64,000 nt of DNA from Deltaproteobacteria bacterium (GTDB taxonomy: Bacteria; Desulfobacterota; Syntrophia; Syntrophales; JACQWR01): the NCBI GenBank assembly GCA_016209105.1, contig JACQWR010000024.1:1-64000 (forward strand), in the 5' to 3' direction. The translations under genes were made by a program, and so were the position numbers. Positions within the stretch are counted from its first letter, which is position 1. Every line of letters starts with the position of its first letter. This document shows positions 53,918 to 63,008 of the stretch, one piece after another. The notes under the pieces were generated by a model. It did no database searches and was not told the DNA's origin. It saw nothing but the letters and a program-made list of their open reading frames with translations.

Positions 53918-53959
53918 GAGGGAAAATCACTTCAGCCAAGAAAGGGGAAACAGTTATCC

Positions 53960-55036
53960 ATGCATGCAGTCATTATGGCCGGAGGCAAGGGCACACGGTT
54001 CTGGCCGAGGAGCCGGGAACGGATGCCTAAACACCTGCTCAACATCATCAGCGCAAAGACTATCATCAGGGAAACCGTTGAGAGATTGATTCCCTTCATC
54101 CCGCCAAAAAACATACTCATTGTTACGGGCCAAAGCCATGCCGACGAACTGATCAGCCAGTTGCCCGAAATACCGGAGGAGAATATCATCATCGAGCCCA
54201 CAGGCCGGAACACCGCGCCCTGCATCGGTCTTGCGGCATTGCATGTCGAAAAAGAGACCGCGAACGACGTCATGATCGTCCTGCCCGCCGACCATTTCAT
54301 CGCCGACAAGGATCGCTTTCTCCACACGCTGGCGGCTGCCGTTGAAACGGCACGACAGGGTGACCATATCATTACCATCGGCATAGAACCCACGGCCCCC
54401 GAAACCGGCTACGGCTACATAGAACAGGGTAGTCTAAAAACCACCGTACGGGGGGAGGACATCTATGAAGTCCGGTCCATCCGAGAAAAGCCCGCTTCTG
54501 AACAGGCGCGGCAATTTTTACAGCAAGGGGGATTCAGCTGGAACAGCGGCATATTCATCGGGAACGTCTCAACAATGCTCTGCGCCTTGAAACAGTGGCT
54601 TCCCGCCCTTTATGAAGGGCTTTGTGAGATCAAAAACGCCCTGGGAACGGACAGGGAAAAAAGCGCTGTTGACCGCGTCTACCGCAGGACGGAACCCGTC
54701 TCCTTTGACTACGGGGTCATGGAAAAAGCGGATAATGCGCTGATCATCCGGGGTGATTTCGGCTGGTGCGACGTGGGAAGCTGGGACGCCCTCTGGGAAA
54801 TTTCGCAGAAGGACACGGCGGGAAACGCCGTGACGGGCACAGGAACGTTTGTAGGCCTGGGGGCGGAAAACTCCCTCGTGTATAGCCCCCGGAAACTCGT
54901 GGCTCTCGTAGGGGTAACGGATCTGATCGTGGTGGAAACGGAGGACGCCCTGCTCATATGCAGGAGAGGGGCTTCGCAGGATGTAAAAAACGTGGTGGAG
55001 AAACTGGAGAGCAAAAACATGAAGGCGTATCTCTGA
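53960..55036 (+). CDS. manC: Mannose-1-phosphate guanylyltransferase
   Basis: A 358-residue nucleotidyltransferase making GDP-mannose from GTP and mannose-1-phosphate. The opening MHAVIMAGGKGTRFWPRSR holds the G-G-x-G-x-R-x(W)P nucleotide loop; EPTGRNTAPCIGLAA and the VLPADHFI metal site follow; FSWNSGIFIG and FGWCDVGSWDAL are ManC signatures. It lacks the isomerase half of bifunctional enzymes, hence the short length. ATG at 53960 behind AGGGGA. It would feed O-antigen or capsule sugars; no polysaccharide genes lie nearby. Confidence 0.92.
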   Translation: MHAVIMAGGKGTRFWPRSRERMPKHLLNIISAKTIIRETVERLIPFIPPKNILIVTGQSHADELISQLPEIPEENIIIEPTGRNTAPCIGLAALHVEKETANDVMIVLPADHFIADKDRFLHTLAAAVETARQGDHIITIGIEPTAPETGYGYIEQGSLKTTVRGEDIYEVRSIREKPASEQARQFLQQGGFSWNSGIFIGNVSTMLCALKQWLPALYEGLCEIKNALGTDREKSAVDRVYRRTEPVSFDYGVMEKADNALIIRGDFGWCDVGSWDALWEISQKDTAGNAVTGTGTFVGLGAENSLVYSPRKLVALVGVTDLIVVETEDALLICRRGASQDVKNVVEKLESKNMKAYL

Positions 55037-55041
55037 TGAAT

Positions 55042-55081
55042 GGAGATTCCCGCCCAGAGGGCGGGACTTCCCGGCAAGGAG
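55042..55081 (+). repeat. GC-hairpin repeat family, copy D
   Basis: GGAGATTCCCGCCCAGAGGG, then CGGGACTTCCCGGCAAGGAG. Left-end hairpin of the family only; it also serves as a hairpin between convergent manC and the selenoprotein gene. Confidence 0.7.
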
Positions 55082-55090
55082 TATTTGCTT

Positions 55091-55390
55091 TCATTTAAGA
55101 AACTCCGGGTCTCCCGTTACCGGGAAATGCCCCTTGTCCAGGGCATCCACAATCTCTTCCAGCTGCACCGTTTCGTCGTCAAAGGTTACTACCAGGGTTT
55201 CGTTGCTGCCGATCTCGAATTTCTTGACGCTTTCGATTGTTTTAAGGATAGCACCTATCCTCTTCGCCGCGCCTCAGGAAGCGCACCCGGAAACGGTCAT
55301 CCGGACCACCCGTTCAGCGGCAAGCGCCGCTTGATAAGGCAACGAAAACAACAAAACACCGATAAGCAGGACATATACTTTTCTTGCCAT
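55091..55390 (-). CDS. Secreted MerP-like heavy-metal-associated selenoprotein (Cys-x-x-Sec)
   Basis: A 99-codon gene with an in-frame TGA at codon 39 (55276-55274). Residues 1-25 are a signal peptide (LLIGVLLFSLPYQAALA). The mature part is a heavy-metal-associated domain of the MerP/CopZ fold: the metal loop reads SGCASU (Cys36, Sec39), followed by AKRIGAILKTIESVK, TLVVTFDDETVQLEEIVDAL and GHFPV. The TGA takes the place of the second Cys of CxxC. A hairpin after the TGA fits a SECIS. GGGGGAG lies before the ATG. If TGA were a real stop the product would be 38 residues, which is unlikely given the clean downstream frame. It likely binds a soft metal in the periplasm. Confidence 0.8.
55246..55276 (-). 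promoter_or_regulatory. Predicted SECIS element with UGA codon
   Basis: Minus strand: after TGA come 18 bases and then GGT within the loop of AGGATA-GGTGC-TATCCT (55246-55260). As I recall it, E. coli fdhF also has 18 bases between UGA and the GGU loop that SelB contacts. The arm pairs perfectly over six to seven base pairs. Confidence 0.75.
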
Positions 55391-55606
55391 GAATCACTCC
55401 CCCCGACGGATTCCACCATATCCTAAATGCAATCATCTGAAAATACCAGATAATAATCTCCGGCAACGGCCATGAGCCGTTTATTCTACCGCACCGGTCC
55501 TTTGGCCCCCACAAATATCCCTTGAACATTTTGGGATTAAGGCGTAATTGCTGGCAAAGACGGACATATCTTTCCCAGAGAACCCCCGGAAAAGGAGGAC
55601 AGAAAA

Positions 55607-55993
55607 ATGTTCCCTGCTGCCGTTATCCATCGCGCGAAAATCTTCGCCACAGTAATCATCACTGCGTTTTTATGTATCCTGGTTTCGGAATACGCTTCTG
55701 CGGGCGACATGATGAGTACGATCTGTAACAAGCATGTCGTCTCCGTGGGAGACATGAAGGGCGAGGTCCTCGCAAAATGCGGCAAGCCTCTCTCCACGTT
55801 CGCCGGTAAAGCAGGGGACCGGGTCTCCGTCAGCGCGCATCCGGCCGGAACGGGAAAAAAGGCGAGGCTAAAAAGCGGGAAGGCGACGAAAGGCGCAGAA
55901 ACATGGACATACAACATTGACGGCTCTTACCGCTTCTTTATTTTCAGGGGCGGCAGGTTGGAAAGGATTGAAACCGGCGGGTTGGCACATTAG
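55607..55993 (+). CDS. DUF2845 family secreted protein
   Basis: A 128-residue exported protein: a signal peptide near residues 1-32 (FATVIITAFLCILVSEYASA), then the DUF2845 pattern with NKHVVSVGDMKGEVLAKCGKP, ETWTYNIDGSYRFFIFRGGRLERIETGG. The fold is small and lipocalin- or BamE-like; function unknown. It has two Cys in the N-terminal part that could form a disulfide. AAGGAGG precedes the ATG. Divergent from the selenoprotein gene, so they may share a regulatory region. Confidence 0.75.
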   Translation: MFPAAVIHRAKIFATVIITAFLCILVSEYASAGDMMSTICNKHVVSVGDMKGEVLAKCGKPLSTFAGKAGDRVSVSAHPAGTGKKARLKSGKATKGAETWTYNIDGSYRFFIFRGGRLERIETGGLAH

Positions 55994-56020
55994 GCGTTCG
56001 AGCCATACCGGCTACCGTAC

Positions 56021-56130
56021 TGACCGGGGGCGCCCTCCGCAAGCCTCGCCTTCCAGGCGGGGCAAGGGGCGCAATGATGAAGAGAGCTGTTCCCTGCCGG
56101 GAAGCCCCGCTCTCCTGAGCGGGGAGCTTC
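56021..56130 (-). repeat. GC-hairpin repeat family, copy E (full, inverted)
   Basis: Reverse orientation of copy A: TGACCGGGGGCGC at one end, a CCGCCTTNNAGGCGG-type hairpin, AAGGGGCGCAATGATGA, then GCCCCGCTCTCCTGAGCGGG and GAGCTTC at the other. It lies 10 bp past the MBL-fold gene stop. Confidence 0.8.
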
Positions 56131-56140
56131 ACTATCCCCG

Positions 56141-56980
56141 CTAAAGCTCAATTTCCATGCCCTGATGCATCGCGAAACAATCCAGAGAACCGCGGCGATC
56201 CGCGATGATCTTACGACAGTCGGCGACCATCTCATCAACGGCGGTGTCGGACCTGTCCTGATTGTGATGAAACAGTCCCAATCTTTTTACCCCGGCATCC
56301 AGCGCAAGCGCAAGCGCATCCGTGTAAACGGAATGCCCCCAGGTTCTGGTCTTCCGGTAATCTTCCTCCCGGTACTCGGCATCGTGTATGAGGAGATCGG
56401 CTCCACGGGAAAAATCCCGGTAATCATCATAGGCAAGCCCTCCAGGATGTATATATGCCAGTTCATTGTCGGTAAGGAAGATAAAACTCTTGCCGTCCTC
56501 CTCGAACCGGTACCCCTGACCCTGATTGGGATGGTTGAGCGGAATGGAATATACGGCCACCGATCCTACGGTAAAACGGTCTGAACACGATTCATGGTAG
56601 GTTATTTCCGTCCTGATATCTTCAAAACGGACGGGAAAATTGGGAGGGGTCATGATCCGGGAGATCATCTGTTTTATCGACGCCTGTGCGAAGGGACAAC
56701 CGTACAGGGTAATGCGCGTCCCCTCGGTGTAGATCGGCTTGAAAAAGGGAAAACCCAGAAGATGGTCCCAGTGGGCATGGGTAAACATCATGGTAAATTG
56801 CTGTCGGCCTTCGGCAAGGAGCTTATTCCCCAATCTCCTGATGCCCGAACCGGCATCAATGATAATGATCTCATCGTTTTTGGTTCTGATTTCAATGCAG
56901 GTAGTGTCTCCGCCATAACGCAGGTACTCTCCCCCGGAAACGGGGATGGAACCCCTCGCCCCCCAACAGCGAATAATCAT
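56141..56980 (-). CDS. Metallo-beta-lactamase-fold hydrolase
   Basis: A 279-residue MBL-fold protein. The metal ligands are in THAHWDHLLG (residues 67-76), then IPLNHPNQGQ and LTDNE. The opening MIIRCWGARGSIPVSGGEYLRYGGDTTC is the signature of a phosphodiesterase-like (RNase Z / cyclic-nucleotide phosphodiesterase-like) subgroup common in Gram-negative signalling. The closing GLFHHNQDRSDTAVDEM fits the same subgroup. GGAGG precedes the ATG. Substrate not predictable; a nucleotide or phosphonate ester is possible. Confidence 0.9.
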   Translation of the reverse strand: MIIRCWGARGSIPVSGGEYLRYGGDTTCIEIRTKNDEIIIIDAGSGIRRLGNKLLAEGRQQFTMMFTHAHWDHLLGFPFFKPIYTEGTRITLYGCPFAQASIKQMISRIMTPPNFPVRFEDIRTEITYHESCSDRFTVGSVAVYSIPLNHPNQGQGYRFEEDGKSFIFLTDNELAYIHPGGLAYDDYRDFSRGADLLIHDAEYREEDYRKTRTWGHSVYTDALALALDAGVKRLGLFHHNQDRSDTAVDEMVADCRKIIADRRGSLDCFAMHQGMEIEL

Positions 56981-57157
56981 TCTCTGTTCCTCCAGCCGGG
57001 AATGCTGCTTACTCAGCCCCTTTTCCCCTGCTCCGCTACCGTTAACGAACTCTAAGTATTCATTCGGTGATTATTAACGTAGGTTCTGGAAACACTGCGT
57101 TGCCTTGTTATTATAAAACATTATCTGTGTCAAGAATGATTACCGACAACATATTGC

Positions 57158-57264
57158 GAAGCTCTCCGCCCACAAGGCGGGGCTTCCCGGCAAGGAGTTT
57201 TAATTATCATCGCGCCCCTTAAGCCTGCCTACAAGGCGGTGCTTACAGGGTGCGCCCCCGGTCA
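57158..57264 (+). repeat. GC-hairpin repeat family, copy F (full)
   Basis: GAAGCTCTCCGCCC, GGCGGGGCTTC, CAAGGAGTTTTAATTATCAT, CGCGCCCCTTAA, a second hairpin GCCTGCCTACAAGGCGG and GTGCGCCCCCGGTCA. Near-identical order to copy A. Confidence 0.8.
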
Positions 57265-57357
57265 TTTCGAACGAAGTGAGAAATCTTGCTGGATATGAGA
57301 CGATAAAAGATATCTCCCTTCAGTCAATATGACACAGAATCTACGAAATGAAGCACT
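57265..57357 (+). repeat. Left inverted repeat flanking the copZ-copA locus
   Basis: TTTCGAACGAAGTGAGAAAT, then CTTGC, AAAGATATCTCCCTTCA and CGAAATGAAGCAC. The reverse complement of 59961-60058 matches strongly at both ends and in the GGGAGATATCTT core. Confidence 0.75.
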
Positions 57358-57515
57358 AAGGAACAGTATCCGTTCATCATTCACTCACTTGCACCCGATG
57401 CGCGGGTATGATAGAAAATACCTGTATTTACCGGGAGCGCATCCCTCAGACCCCGCCATAGAGGCGTGGTCAGGAGCGGCGGAAAAGAACTCCATATAGA
57501 GAAAGGACGGTTCTT

Positions 57516-57713
57516 ATGGCCACGATCAAAATCAAGGGCATGTCGTGCAATCATTGCGTTATGGCAGTCACCAAAGCGCTTGCCGCCGTTGACGGCATAA
57601 GCGACATTAAGGTTGACCTGAAAACGGGCGAGGCTGCCTACCGGGAAATTAAGCCCGTGGACAAACAGGTTATCAGAGAGGCCATCAGGAAAGCGGGATA
57701 TGAAGCCGACTGA
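57516..57713 (+). CDS. copZ: Copper chaperone CopZ
   Basis: A 65-residue heavy-metal-associated protein of ferredoxin-like fold. The copper-binding MSCNHC motif (GMSCNHC, residues 8-14) is intact, and the rest ([26 protein letters not shown]) is typical. It hands Cu(I) to the P-type ATPase encoded next, which it overlaps by 14 bp. AGGACGG lies ahead of the ATG. Cytoplasmic. Copper rather than another soft metal is inferred from the partner. Confidence 0.94.
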   Translation: MATIKIKGMSCNHCVMAVTKALAAVDGISDIKVDLKTGEAAYREIKPVDKQVIREAIRKAGYEAD

Positions 57714-59961
57714 ACCGGCATCGCAAAAAACCACCGTATCCGTGGGAGGCATGACCTGCGCCGCCTGCGTTCGGCGGGTAGAAACGGCGCTCAAGTCCGT
57801 CCGGGGCGTGGAGGAGGCGTCCGTCAACCTGGCCACGGGGAGGGCAACGGTGCAGCACCATCCCTCCTGGGGGGGACTGGAAGAAGTTCGGCGCGTCGTA
57901 ACCGATAACGGCTACGAGTATCTTGGTGTTCCCGACGAAACGAAGGAAGACCCCGGCGCCGCCGCGCGGGAACGGGACATCCGCGAGCTGAAACTCAAAT
58001 TCGCTGTCGGAATAGCTCTGAGCATCGTCATCTTCGTGGGCTCCATGCCGCACTGGTTTCCCTTCGTCTCCACCCTCCCGCGGCAGCCGATGCTGATTGC
58101 CCTCTTCCTTCTCACCACCCCGGTCGTCTTCTGGGTGGGAAGCCGTTTTTTCACCGGGGCCATCAAGGCCGCCCGGCAAAAGACCACCGACATGAACACC
58201 CTCGTGGCCGTGGGCGCGCTTTCCGCCTACCTCTATTCCGCGCTCGCCACGTTTTATCCCCGCTTTTTCACCGCGGCCGGCGTCATCCCCCACGTTTACT
58301 ACGACGGCGCGGCCTTCATTGTCACCCTAATCATCCTCGGAAGACTGCTGGAGGCAAAGGCCAAGGGTAAAACATCCCAAGCCATCAAAAAACTGATGGG
58401 GCTCCGTCCCAAGACCGCCCGGGTCATCCGGAACGAACGGGAGATGGACATCCCCGTGGATGAGGTGATGAAGGAAGACCTGGTCATCGTCCGGCCGGGG
58501 GAAAAGATCGCCACCGACGGCGTTGTCGTCTCGGGAACCTCCACGGTTGACGAATCCATGCTCACCGGCGAAAGCATGCCGGTAACCAAGGAAGCAGGGC
58601 AGGAGGTTTTCGGCGCAACGATCAATAAAACGGGCAGCTTCACCTTCCGGACGACAAAGATCGGCGCGGAAACCGCCCTCGCCCAGATCATCCGGCTGGT
58701 AGAGGAAGCTCAAGGGTCCAAGGCCCCCATCCAGCGGCTGGCCGATAGGGTCGCTTCCATCTTCGTGCCCGCGGTCTTCGCCATCGGCGCCCTTACCTTC
58801 GTGATCTGGTATTTCTTCGTCCCCGAACCCCTCTTCAGCCGCGCCCTCCTGAACTTCGTTTCCGTGCTCGTCATCGCCTGTCCCTGCGCGCTCGGGCTCG
58901 CCACGCCGACGGCGGTCATGGTGGGGACGGGGCTGGGGGCGGAAAACGGCATCCTGATCAAGGGCGGGGAGAGCCTGGAGCGGGCCTACCGTCTCACCCT
59001 GGTGGTCTTCGACAAGACGGGTACCCTGACCAAAGGCGAGCCGGAGGTAACCGACGTCATCACCGCCAAGAATCGTTCGCGCGAAGACGTCCTGAAAACC
59101 GCCCTGTCCATCGAGGCCGTCTCGGAGCATCCTCTTGCCCAGGCCATCGTGGAGAAAGGGCTGAGCGAGGGATTGCTGCCCCTGCCCGCCCTCAAGTTCG
59201 ATGCCATTTCGGGGCACGGCGCCCGTGCGGTCGTGGAGGGGATACCCTGTCTCTTGGGAAGCGCCCGGCTCATGGAGAAGGAGGGCATCCCGGTCGGAGA
59301 CCTCGCAGGAGAGGCCCAACGCCTCGCCGGGGAGGGGAAAACCTGCGTCTTCATCGCCACGGATAGTCAGGCAATCGGATTGATCGGCCTGGCCGATGTG
59401 CCCAAGCCGTCGGCGGAAGAAGCCGTGTCCCGCCTGAAGGAGATGGGGCTTACGGTAGCGATGATCACGGGAGACAATGCGGGCACGGCCCGAGCCATCG
59501 GCTCCGCGCTGGGGATTGATCGCGTCATGGCGGAAGTGCTGCCGTCAGACAAGGCGGAAGAAGTGCGGCGCCTGCGGGAAGAAGGCCAGGTCGTGGCCAT
59601 GGTGGGCGACGGCATCAACGATGCCCCGGCCCTGAAAACCGCCGATATCGGGATCGCCATCGGCGCCGGCACGGATATCGCGATCGAGGCAAGCGACATC
59701 ACCCTCATGAACAATGACCTGCGCTCGGTGCCCGCCGCCATACGCCTCTCGTCTCTCACCATGCGGGTCATCCGGCAGAATCTGTTCTGGGCCTTTATCT
59801 ACAACGTGCTCGGCATCCCCCTTGCCGCGGGGGCATTTTATCCCTTCTTCGGCATCCTGCTCAATCCCGAGTTCGCCGCCGCCGCGATGGCGCTCTCCTC
59901 CGTATCGGTCGTGAGCAACTCCCTGCGGCTTCGCCTGATCTGGCGGGGCCGGCGCGCCTAA
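57700..59961 (+). CDS. copA: Copper-exporting P-type ATPase CopA
   Basis: A 753-residue P1B-1 ATPase exporting Cu(I). One N-terminal metal domain ([10 protein letters not shown], residues 18-27), the TGES actuator loop ([10 protein letters not shown]), the transmembrane [10 protein letters not shown] metal-site motif, the phosphorylated Asp in [17 protein letters not shown] for ATP binding and [10 protein letters not shown] are all complete. About eight helices. It starts inside the copZ 3' end, so translation is coupled. The locus is bracketed by inverted ~95-bp repeats. No CueR/CsoR regulator is adjacent. Confidence 0.96.
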   Translation: MKPTEPASQKTTVSVGGMTCAACVRRVETALKSVRGVEEASVNLATGRATVQHHPSWGGLEEVRRVVTDNGYEYLGVPDETKEDPGAAARERDIRELKLKFAVGIALSIVIFVGSMPHWFPFVSTLPRQPMLIALFLLTTPVVFWVGSRFFTGAIKAARQKTTDMNTLVAVGALSAYLYSALATFYPRFFTAAGVIPHVYYDGAAFIVTLIILGRLLEAKAKGKTSQAIKKLMGLRPKTARVIRNEREMDIPVDEVMKEDLVIVRPGEKIATDGVVVSGTSTVDESMLTGESMPVTKEAGQEVFGATINKTGSFTFRTTKIGAETALAQIIRLVEEAQGSKAPIQRLADRVASIFVPAVFAIGALTFVIWYFFVPEPLFSRALLNFVSVLVIACPCALGLATPTAVMVGTGLGAENGILIKGGESLERAYRLTLVVFDKTGTLTKGEPEVTDVITAKNRSREDVLKTALSIEAVSEHPLAQAIVEKGLSEGLLPLPALKFDAISGHGARAVVEGIPCLLGSARLMEKEGIPVGDLAGEAQRLAGEGKTCVFIATDSQAIGLIGLADVPKPSAEEAVSRLKEMGLTVAMITGDNAGTARAIGSALGIDRVMAEVLPSDKAEEVRRLREEGQVVAMVGDGINDAPALKTADIGIAIGAGTDIAIEASDITLMNNDLRSVPAAIRLSSLTMRVIRQNLFWAFIYNVLGIPLAAGAFYPFFGILLNPEFAAAAMALSSVSVVSNSLRLRLIWRGRRA

Positions 59962-60058
59962 GCACCTCATTTCATAAGTTCGGTGGCCTATCAACCGAAG
60001 GGAGATATCTTATAGCTGTGAGTTCTGATTAAGATTTCTCACTTTGTTCGAAATGACA
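59961..60058 (-). repeat. Right inverted repeat flanking the copZ-copA locus
   Basis: Starts at the copA stop. It shares CTCATTTCNTA, GAAGGGAGATATCTT, AAGATTTCTCACTT and GTTCGAAATGAC with the reverse complement of the left copy at 57265-57357. Confidence 0.75.
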
Positions 60059-60090
60059 GTACTGCATGTATGTATTTGTGCAATGATGGA

Positions 60091-60600
60091 CTAAGTCCCG
60101 CCCATGTAGGTAGGCGCCGCCTTCGGCGATTTGCCGCCTTTCACCTCGTGGTAGTAGGCATAGGTCATGGGTTCTCCCTCGGCAAGCACCCCGCAGTCAA
60201 TAACCTTGCCCAGAAAAATTGTGTGGGTGCCGCAATCCATCTCGCCCGCAACCTCCGTCTCCAGAAAGGCGAGCGCATGGTCGAGGACAATGGGGGTCCC
60301 GCTCGTGCCCGTCCGGAAATTAATCCCCGCGAATTTGTCAAAGTCCCTGCCGCATCGGAAGCCAAAAGCTCCGATGAGCTTCATGGGCGTCTCCTTCTCC
60401 AGGACGGAGACGGAAAATTTTCTGCTTTCGGTGATAAAGTCGTGCGTATAATTCTGTTTGTTGATGGCGACGGCGATCGTGGGCGGCTCCGATGTCACCT
60501 GGAAGACCGTATTGGCGATCTGGCCGTTGGAACGATCTTTCATGGCGGAACTCACGATATAGAGACCGTAACTTATTTTAAACAACGCCGTCTTGTCCAC
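60091..60600 (-). CDS. Flavin reductase family protein
   Basis: A 169-residue FMN-binding split-barrel protein. ALFKISYGLYIVSSAMKDRSNGQIANTVFQVTSEPPTIAVAINKQNYTHDFI is the typical N-terminal two-thirds of the Flavoredoxin / HpaC-like flavin reductase family, and the C-terminal DCGTHTIFLGKVIDC continues the fold. Related proteins in anaerobes fuse or pair with rubredoxin and reduce oxygen or flavins. GTG start at 60600 with GGAGGAG upstream. No rubredoxin gene is seen nearby. Confidence 0.88.
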   Translation of the reverse strand: MDKTALFKISYGLYIVSSAMKDRSNGQIANTVFQVTSEPPTIAVAINKQNYTHDFITESRKFSVSVLEKETPMKLIGAFGFRCGRDFDKFAGINFRTGTSGTPIVLDHALAFLETEVAGEMDCGTHTIFLGKVIDCGVLAEGEPMTYAYYHEVKGGKSPKAAPTYMGGT

Positions 60601-60633
60601 TGATTCTCTCCTCCTTTATAGGAACCCCATACA

Positions 60634-60752
60634 GGCTGTTCAAAAATGTCCAGATGCAAGGCCTCCGAAAGCCTGAGGAATGAGACGTACATGTGCGTAC
60701 GTCGCAGTGACGAAGGACGAGGGAACGCCGCAGATGGGCGTTTTTCAACAGC
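60634..60752. repeat. 120-bp dispersed repeat with inverted ends, copy 2
   Basis: GGCTGTTCAAAAATGTCC at one end; the other end read in reverse is GCTGTTGAAAAACGCC. Its last bases supply the final Cys-Cys codons and TGA stop of yggS. Confidence 0.8.
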
Positions 60753-61443
60753 ATGGCCGCTCCCCGAAGATCCCCCTCCCCACCCTGACAATAGTCGCCC
60801 CTTCCTCAATCGCCACGCGGTAGTCCGACGACATCCCCATGGAGAGTTCCTCCATGCGCACATCTTCGATACGCTCCCCGACGATCCGGTCCCTCAGCTC
60901 CCGGAGAGTCGCAAAATAAGGCCTCGCCTTCTCCGGATCATCGAACCAGGGCGGCATGGTCATCAGCCCCCGGATCGCAATGTTCTTGAGCAATGCCGCT
61001 TCCCTGATCAGAGGCAGAACCTTCTCGGGGGAAGCCCCGCTCTTTGTGGCCTCGCCGCCTGAATTTACCTCGATCAGAATCCCCATGATCCGCCCTGCGT
61101 CGCGGGACCGCCGGTCGAGCTCCCGGGCAAGCGCAATACTGTCCACGGAATGTACCATGTCGAACAACTTGACCGCGTATTTTGCTTTGTTGGTCTGCAG
61201 GTGGCCGATCATGTGCCATGCGATGCGCTCCCCGATCGCTTCGATCTTCCGCTGCGCCTCCTGGACATAATTCTCGCCGATCATGTCCACCCCGGCCGCG
61301 ATAGCCTCCCCGACGCGGCGTTCATCCACCGTCTTGGTCACCGCCATGAGCCTCACGGCAGATGCATCCCGGCCCGACCGTAACGCCGCTTCCGCCATGC
61401 TCCTCCGTATCCCGGCAATGTTATCCTCTATCGTCGCCGTCAA
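60745..61443 (-). CDS. yggS: PLP homeostasis protein YggS/PLPBP
   Basis: A 232-residue PLP-binding barrel protein that keeps free pyridoxal phosphate in balance. The PLP lysine is in LMAVTKTVDERRVGEAI (Lys near residue 35), followed by GENYVQEAQRK, WHMIGHLQTNKAKYAV and the C-terminal LSMGMSSDYRVAIEEGATIVRVGRGIFGER. TTG start at 61443, overlapping the maf 3' end by 23 bp, so the pair is one operon. Its last codons and stop lie in the 120-bp repeat. Confidence 0.93.
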   Translation of the reverse strand: MTATIEDNIAGIRRSMAEAALRSGRDASAVRLMAVTKTVDERRVGEAIAAGVDMIGENYVQEAQRKIEAIGERIAWHMIGHLQTNKAKYAVKLFDMVHSVDSIALARELDRRSRDAGRIMGILIEVNSGGEATKSGASPEKVLPLIREAALLKNIAIRGLMTMPPWFDDPEKARPYFATLRELRDRIVGERIEDVRMEELSMGMSSDYRVAIEEGATIVRVGRGIFGERPCC

Positions 61444-62044
61444 AACCGCCCCCGGAAAAACGAATGACCCCCACCCGCTTCAGCGTATCCACCACCTCGC
61501 AGAGGGGCAACCCGATAACGTTTGTGTAGGAACCGGTTATCGCCCGGATCAAGAAGCCGCTCTTCCCCTGTGCGGCGTAGCCCCCCGCCTTGTCGTAGGG
61601 TTCGTCGGACTCGACGTACCACGTCATTTCTTCCGGGGAGATTTTCCGGAACAGTACCGAGGACTCAACCACGTCCCCCACCAGCACGCCGGCGCGTTCC
61701 CCGGCAATGGTAAACCCCGTGAATACCCGGTGTTCCCTCCCGCTGAGCTTGCCGAGCATCTCGCGCGCCTCGGCAACCGTCTTTGGCTTTCCCAACACCT
61801 CGTCCCCGATGACGACGACCGTATCCGCCCCCAGCACCCATGCATCGGGATGTCGCAAGGATATGGCACGCGCCTTTTCACGGGAGAGCCTCAGGACATG
61901 ATCACGGGGCGGCTCCCCATTCACATAGGTCTCGTCCACGTCGCTCGGCTCCACGGTGAAATCCAGGCCGATGCTCCTCAAAAGTTCGTTGCGGCGGGGT
62001 GATGCGGACGCCAGGATGAATCTCCCCGCGGTAACCAGTGTCAT
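61421..62044 (-). CDS. maf: Maf family nucleotide pyrophosphatase
   Basis: A 207-residue Maf/YhdE-type house-cleaning enzyme that hydrolyses non-canonical or dTTP/UTP-type nucleotides. LASASPRRNELLRSIGL (residues 11-27), the metal-binding GADTVVV near 75-81, VFTGFTIAG and KAGGYAAQGKSGFLI complete the family. GGAGG lies ahead of the ATG at 62044. First gene of the maf-yggS operon. A septum-inhibition role known for Bacillus Maf is not implied. Confidence 0.94.
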   Translation of the reverse strand: MTLVTAGRFILASASPRRNELLRSIGLDFTVEPSDVDETYVNGEPPRDHVLRLSREKARAISLRHPDAWVLGADTVVVIGDEVLGKPKTVAEAREMLGKLSGREHRVFTGFTIAGERAGVLVGDVVESSVLFRKISPEEMTWYVESDEPYDKAGGYAAQGKSGFLIRAITGSYTNVIGLPLCEVVDTLKRVGVIRFSGGGFDGDDRG

Positions 62045-62174
62045 TGTTTCTTTTTCCTCCTGCACCTTGCTGCCTTATAGAAGATTGCGCCACGGGTGTC
62101 AATATGTCCATAGTGGTAGTGTTTCGGTTTAAAATTTATTGTCGCAAATATTAAAAAATGATAAGGTTTCACGC

Positions 62175-63008
62175 ATGTGGACGTTGCTCACAAGTTGGTT
62201 CACCGTTGCAGTGGTTGTTCCTGTGCTCATCACCATCGGGCTTGGGGTGCTGAGCATGAATCCACCAGAATATATAATTGCCTATATATGCTTTACAGTT
62301 ACGGCACTACTTCTATTAGCTCGTACTGGTTGGTGGCTAGCGTTTGAGCAATCGGGTAGTAAAGTCCAAGTGGTTCTCTTCGCTTTTGTAATCTTGGGGA
62401 GTATAAGTGCTCTATGGTCCATTTCAATGAAATGGGTAAAAGAACGAGAACATAATTTCTTAACTCCTACTAGCAAAACTGAACAACCACCCGCAGAAAA
62501 AAGAAGCGCAGCACCGGTAGCTTTTAAAAAACATATACCGCAGCTTGTGCCTCCATCGAAACAAACAGAACAAGGAATGTCTAAGAGCATTGTTCTCCCA
62601 CAGGAAAACCGATTCCCACTTGTTGATGTTGAATTAGAACGCGTTAAAGCTGAAGATTCTGAAGTCCAGTTTGCCTATGATATTTTCGTACACAACAAAA
62701 GCAATGTGACTATATCGCAGATCCATATTTTGAGGATGATTAATCCTGAAAAGAATAAACAGAGAATAGCCGTTCATGAACGCCCCCAAACAAAGTTAGC
62801 TCCATTTCAAGAACAGATCAATGTACTTAGTCCGGATGAACGGAGGAAAATCCGTAGGGAACGTTCGCCGTCCTATGAATATGCGGTCGTCAGTGTCATA
62901 TATGGCGATGATTCTGGCAAACGGTACAAGTGTATTTTTGAAGGTGACAGAGATGGTTTGCGCCTCACAGATAAATCTCTAATTGCAACGAATTCTTCCC
63001 AAAAATAG
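62175..63008 (+). CDS. Hypothetical membrane protein, AT-rich
   Basis: About 277 residues. Three hydrophobic helices lie near residues 7-28, 35-55 and 67-85, followed by a long extracytoplasmic or cytoplasmic charged domain (DVELERVKAEDSEVQFAYDI and IHILRMINPEKNKQRIAV). No family recognised. The base composition is much more AT-rich than its neighbours and it has no operon partner, both signs of recent acquisition. Either a TTG at 62139 or the ATG at 62175 could start it; the latter begins the first helix. Confidence 0.6.
   Translation: MWTLLTSWFTVAVVVPVLITIGLGVLSMNPPEYIIAYICFTVTALLLLARTGWWLAFEQSGSKVQVVLFAFVILGSISALWSISMKWVKEREHNFLTPTSKTEQPPAEKRSAAPVAFKKHIPQLVPPSKQTEQGMSKSIVLPQENRFPLVDVELERVKAEDSEVQFAYDIFVHNKSNVTISQIHILRMINPEKNKQRIAVHERPQTKLAPFQEQINVLSPDERRKIRRERSPSYEYAVVSVIYGDDSGKRYKCIFEGDRDGLRLTDKSLIATNSSQK

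Larger units (their letters stand above)
56981..57515. other. Intergenic region before copZ
   Basis: 535 bp without a gene. It holds GC-hairpin copy F (57158-57264), the left inverted repeat of the cop locus (57265-57357) and a short tail (GTTCATCATTCACTCACTTG) resembling the ~60-bp repeat family. Confidence 0.55.
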
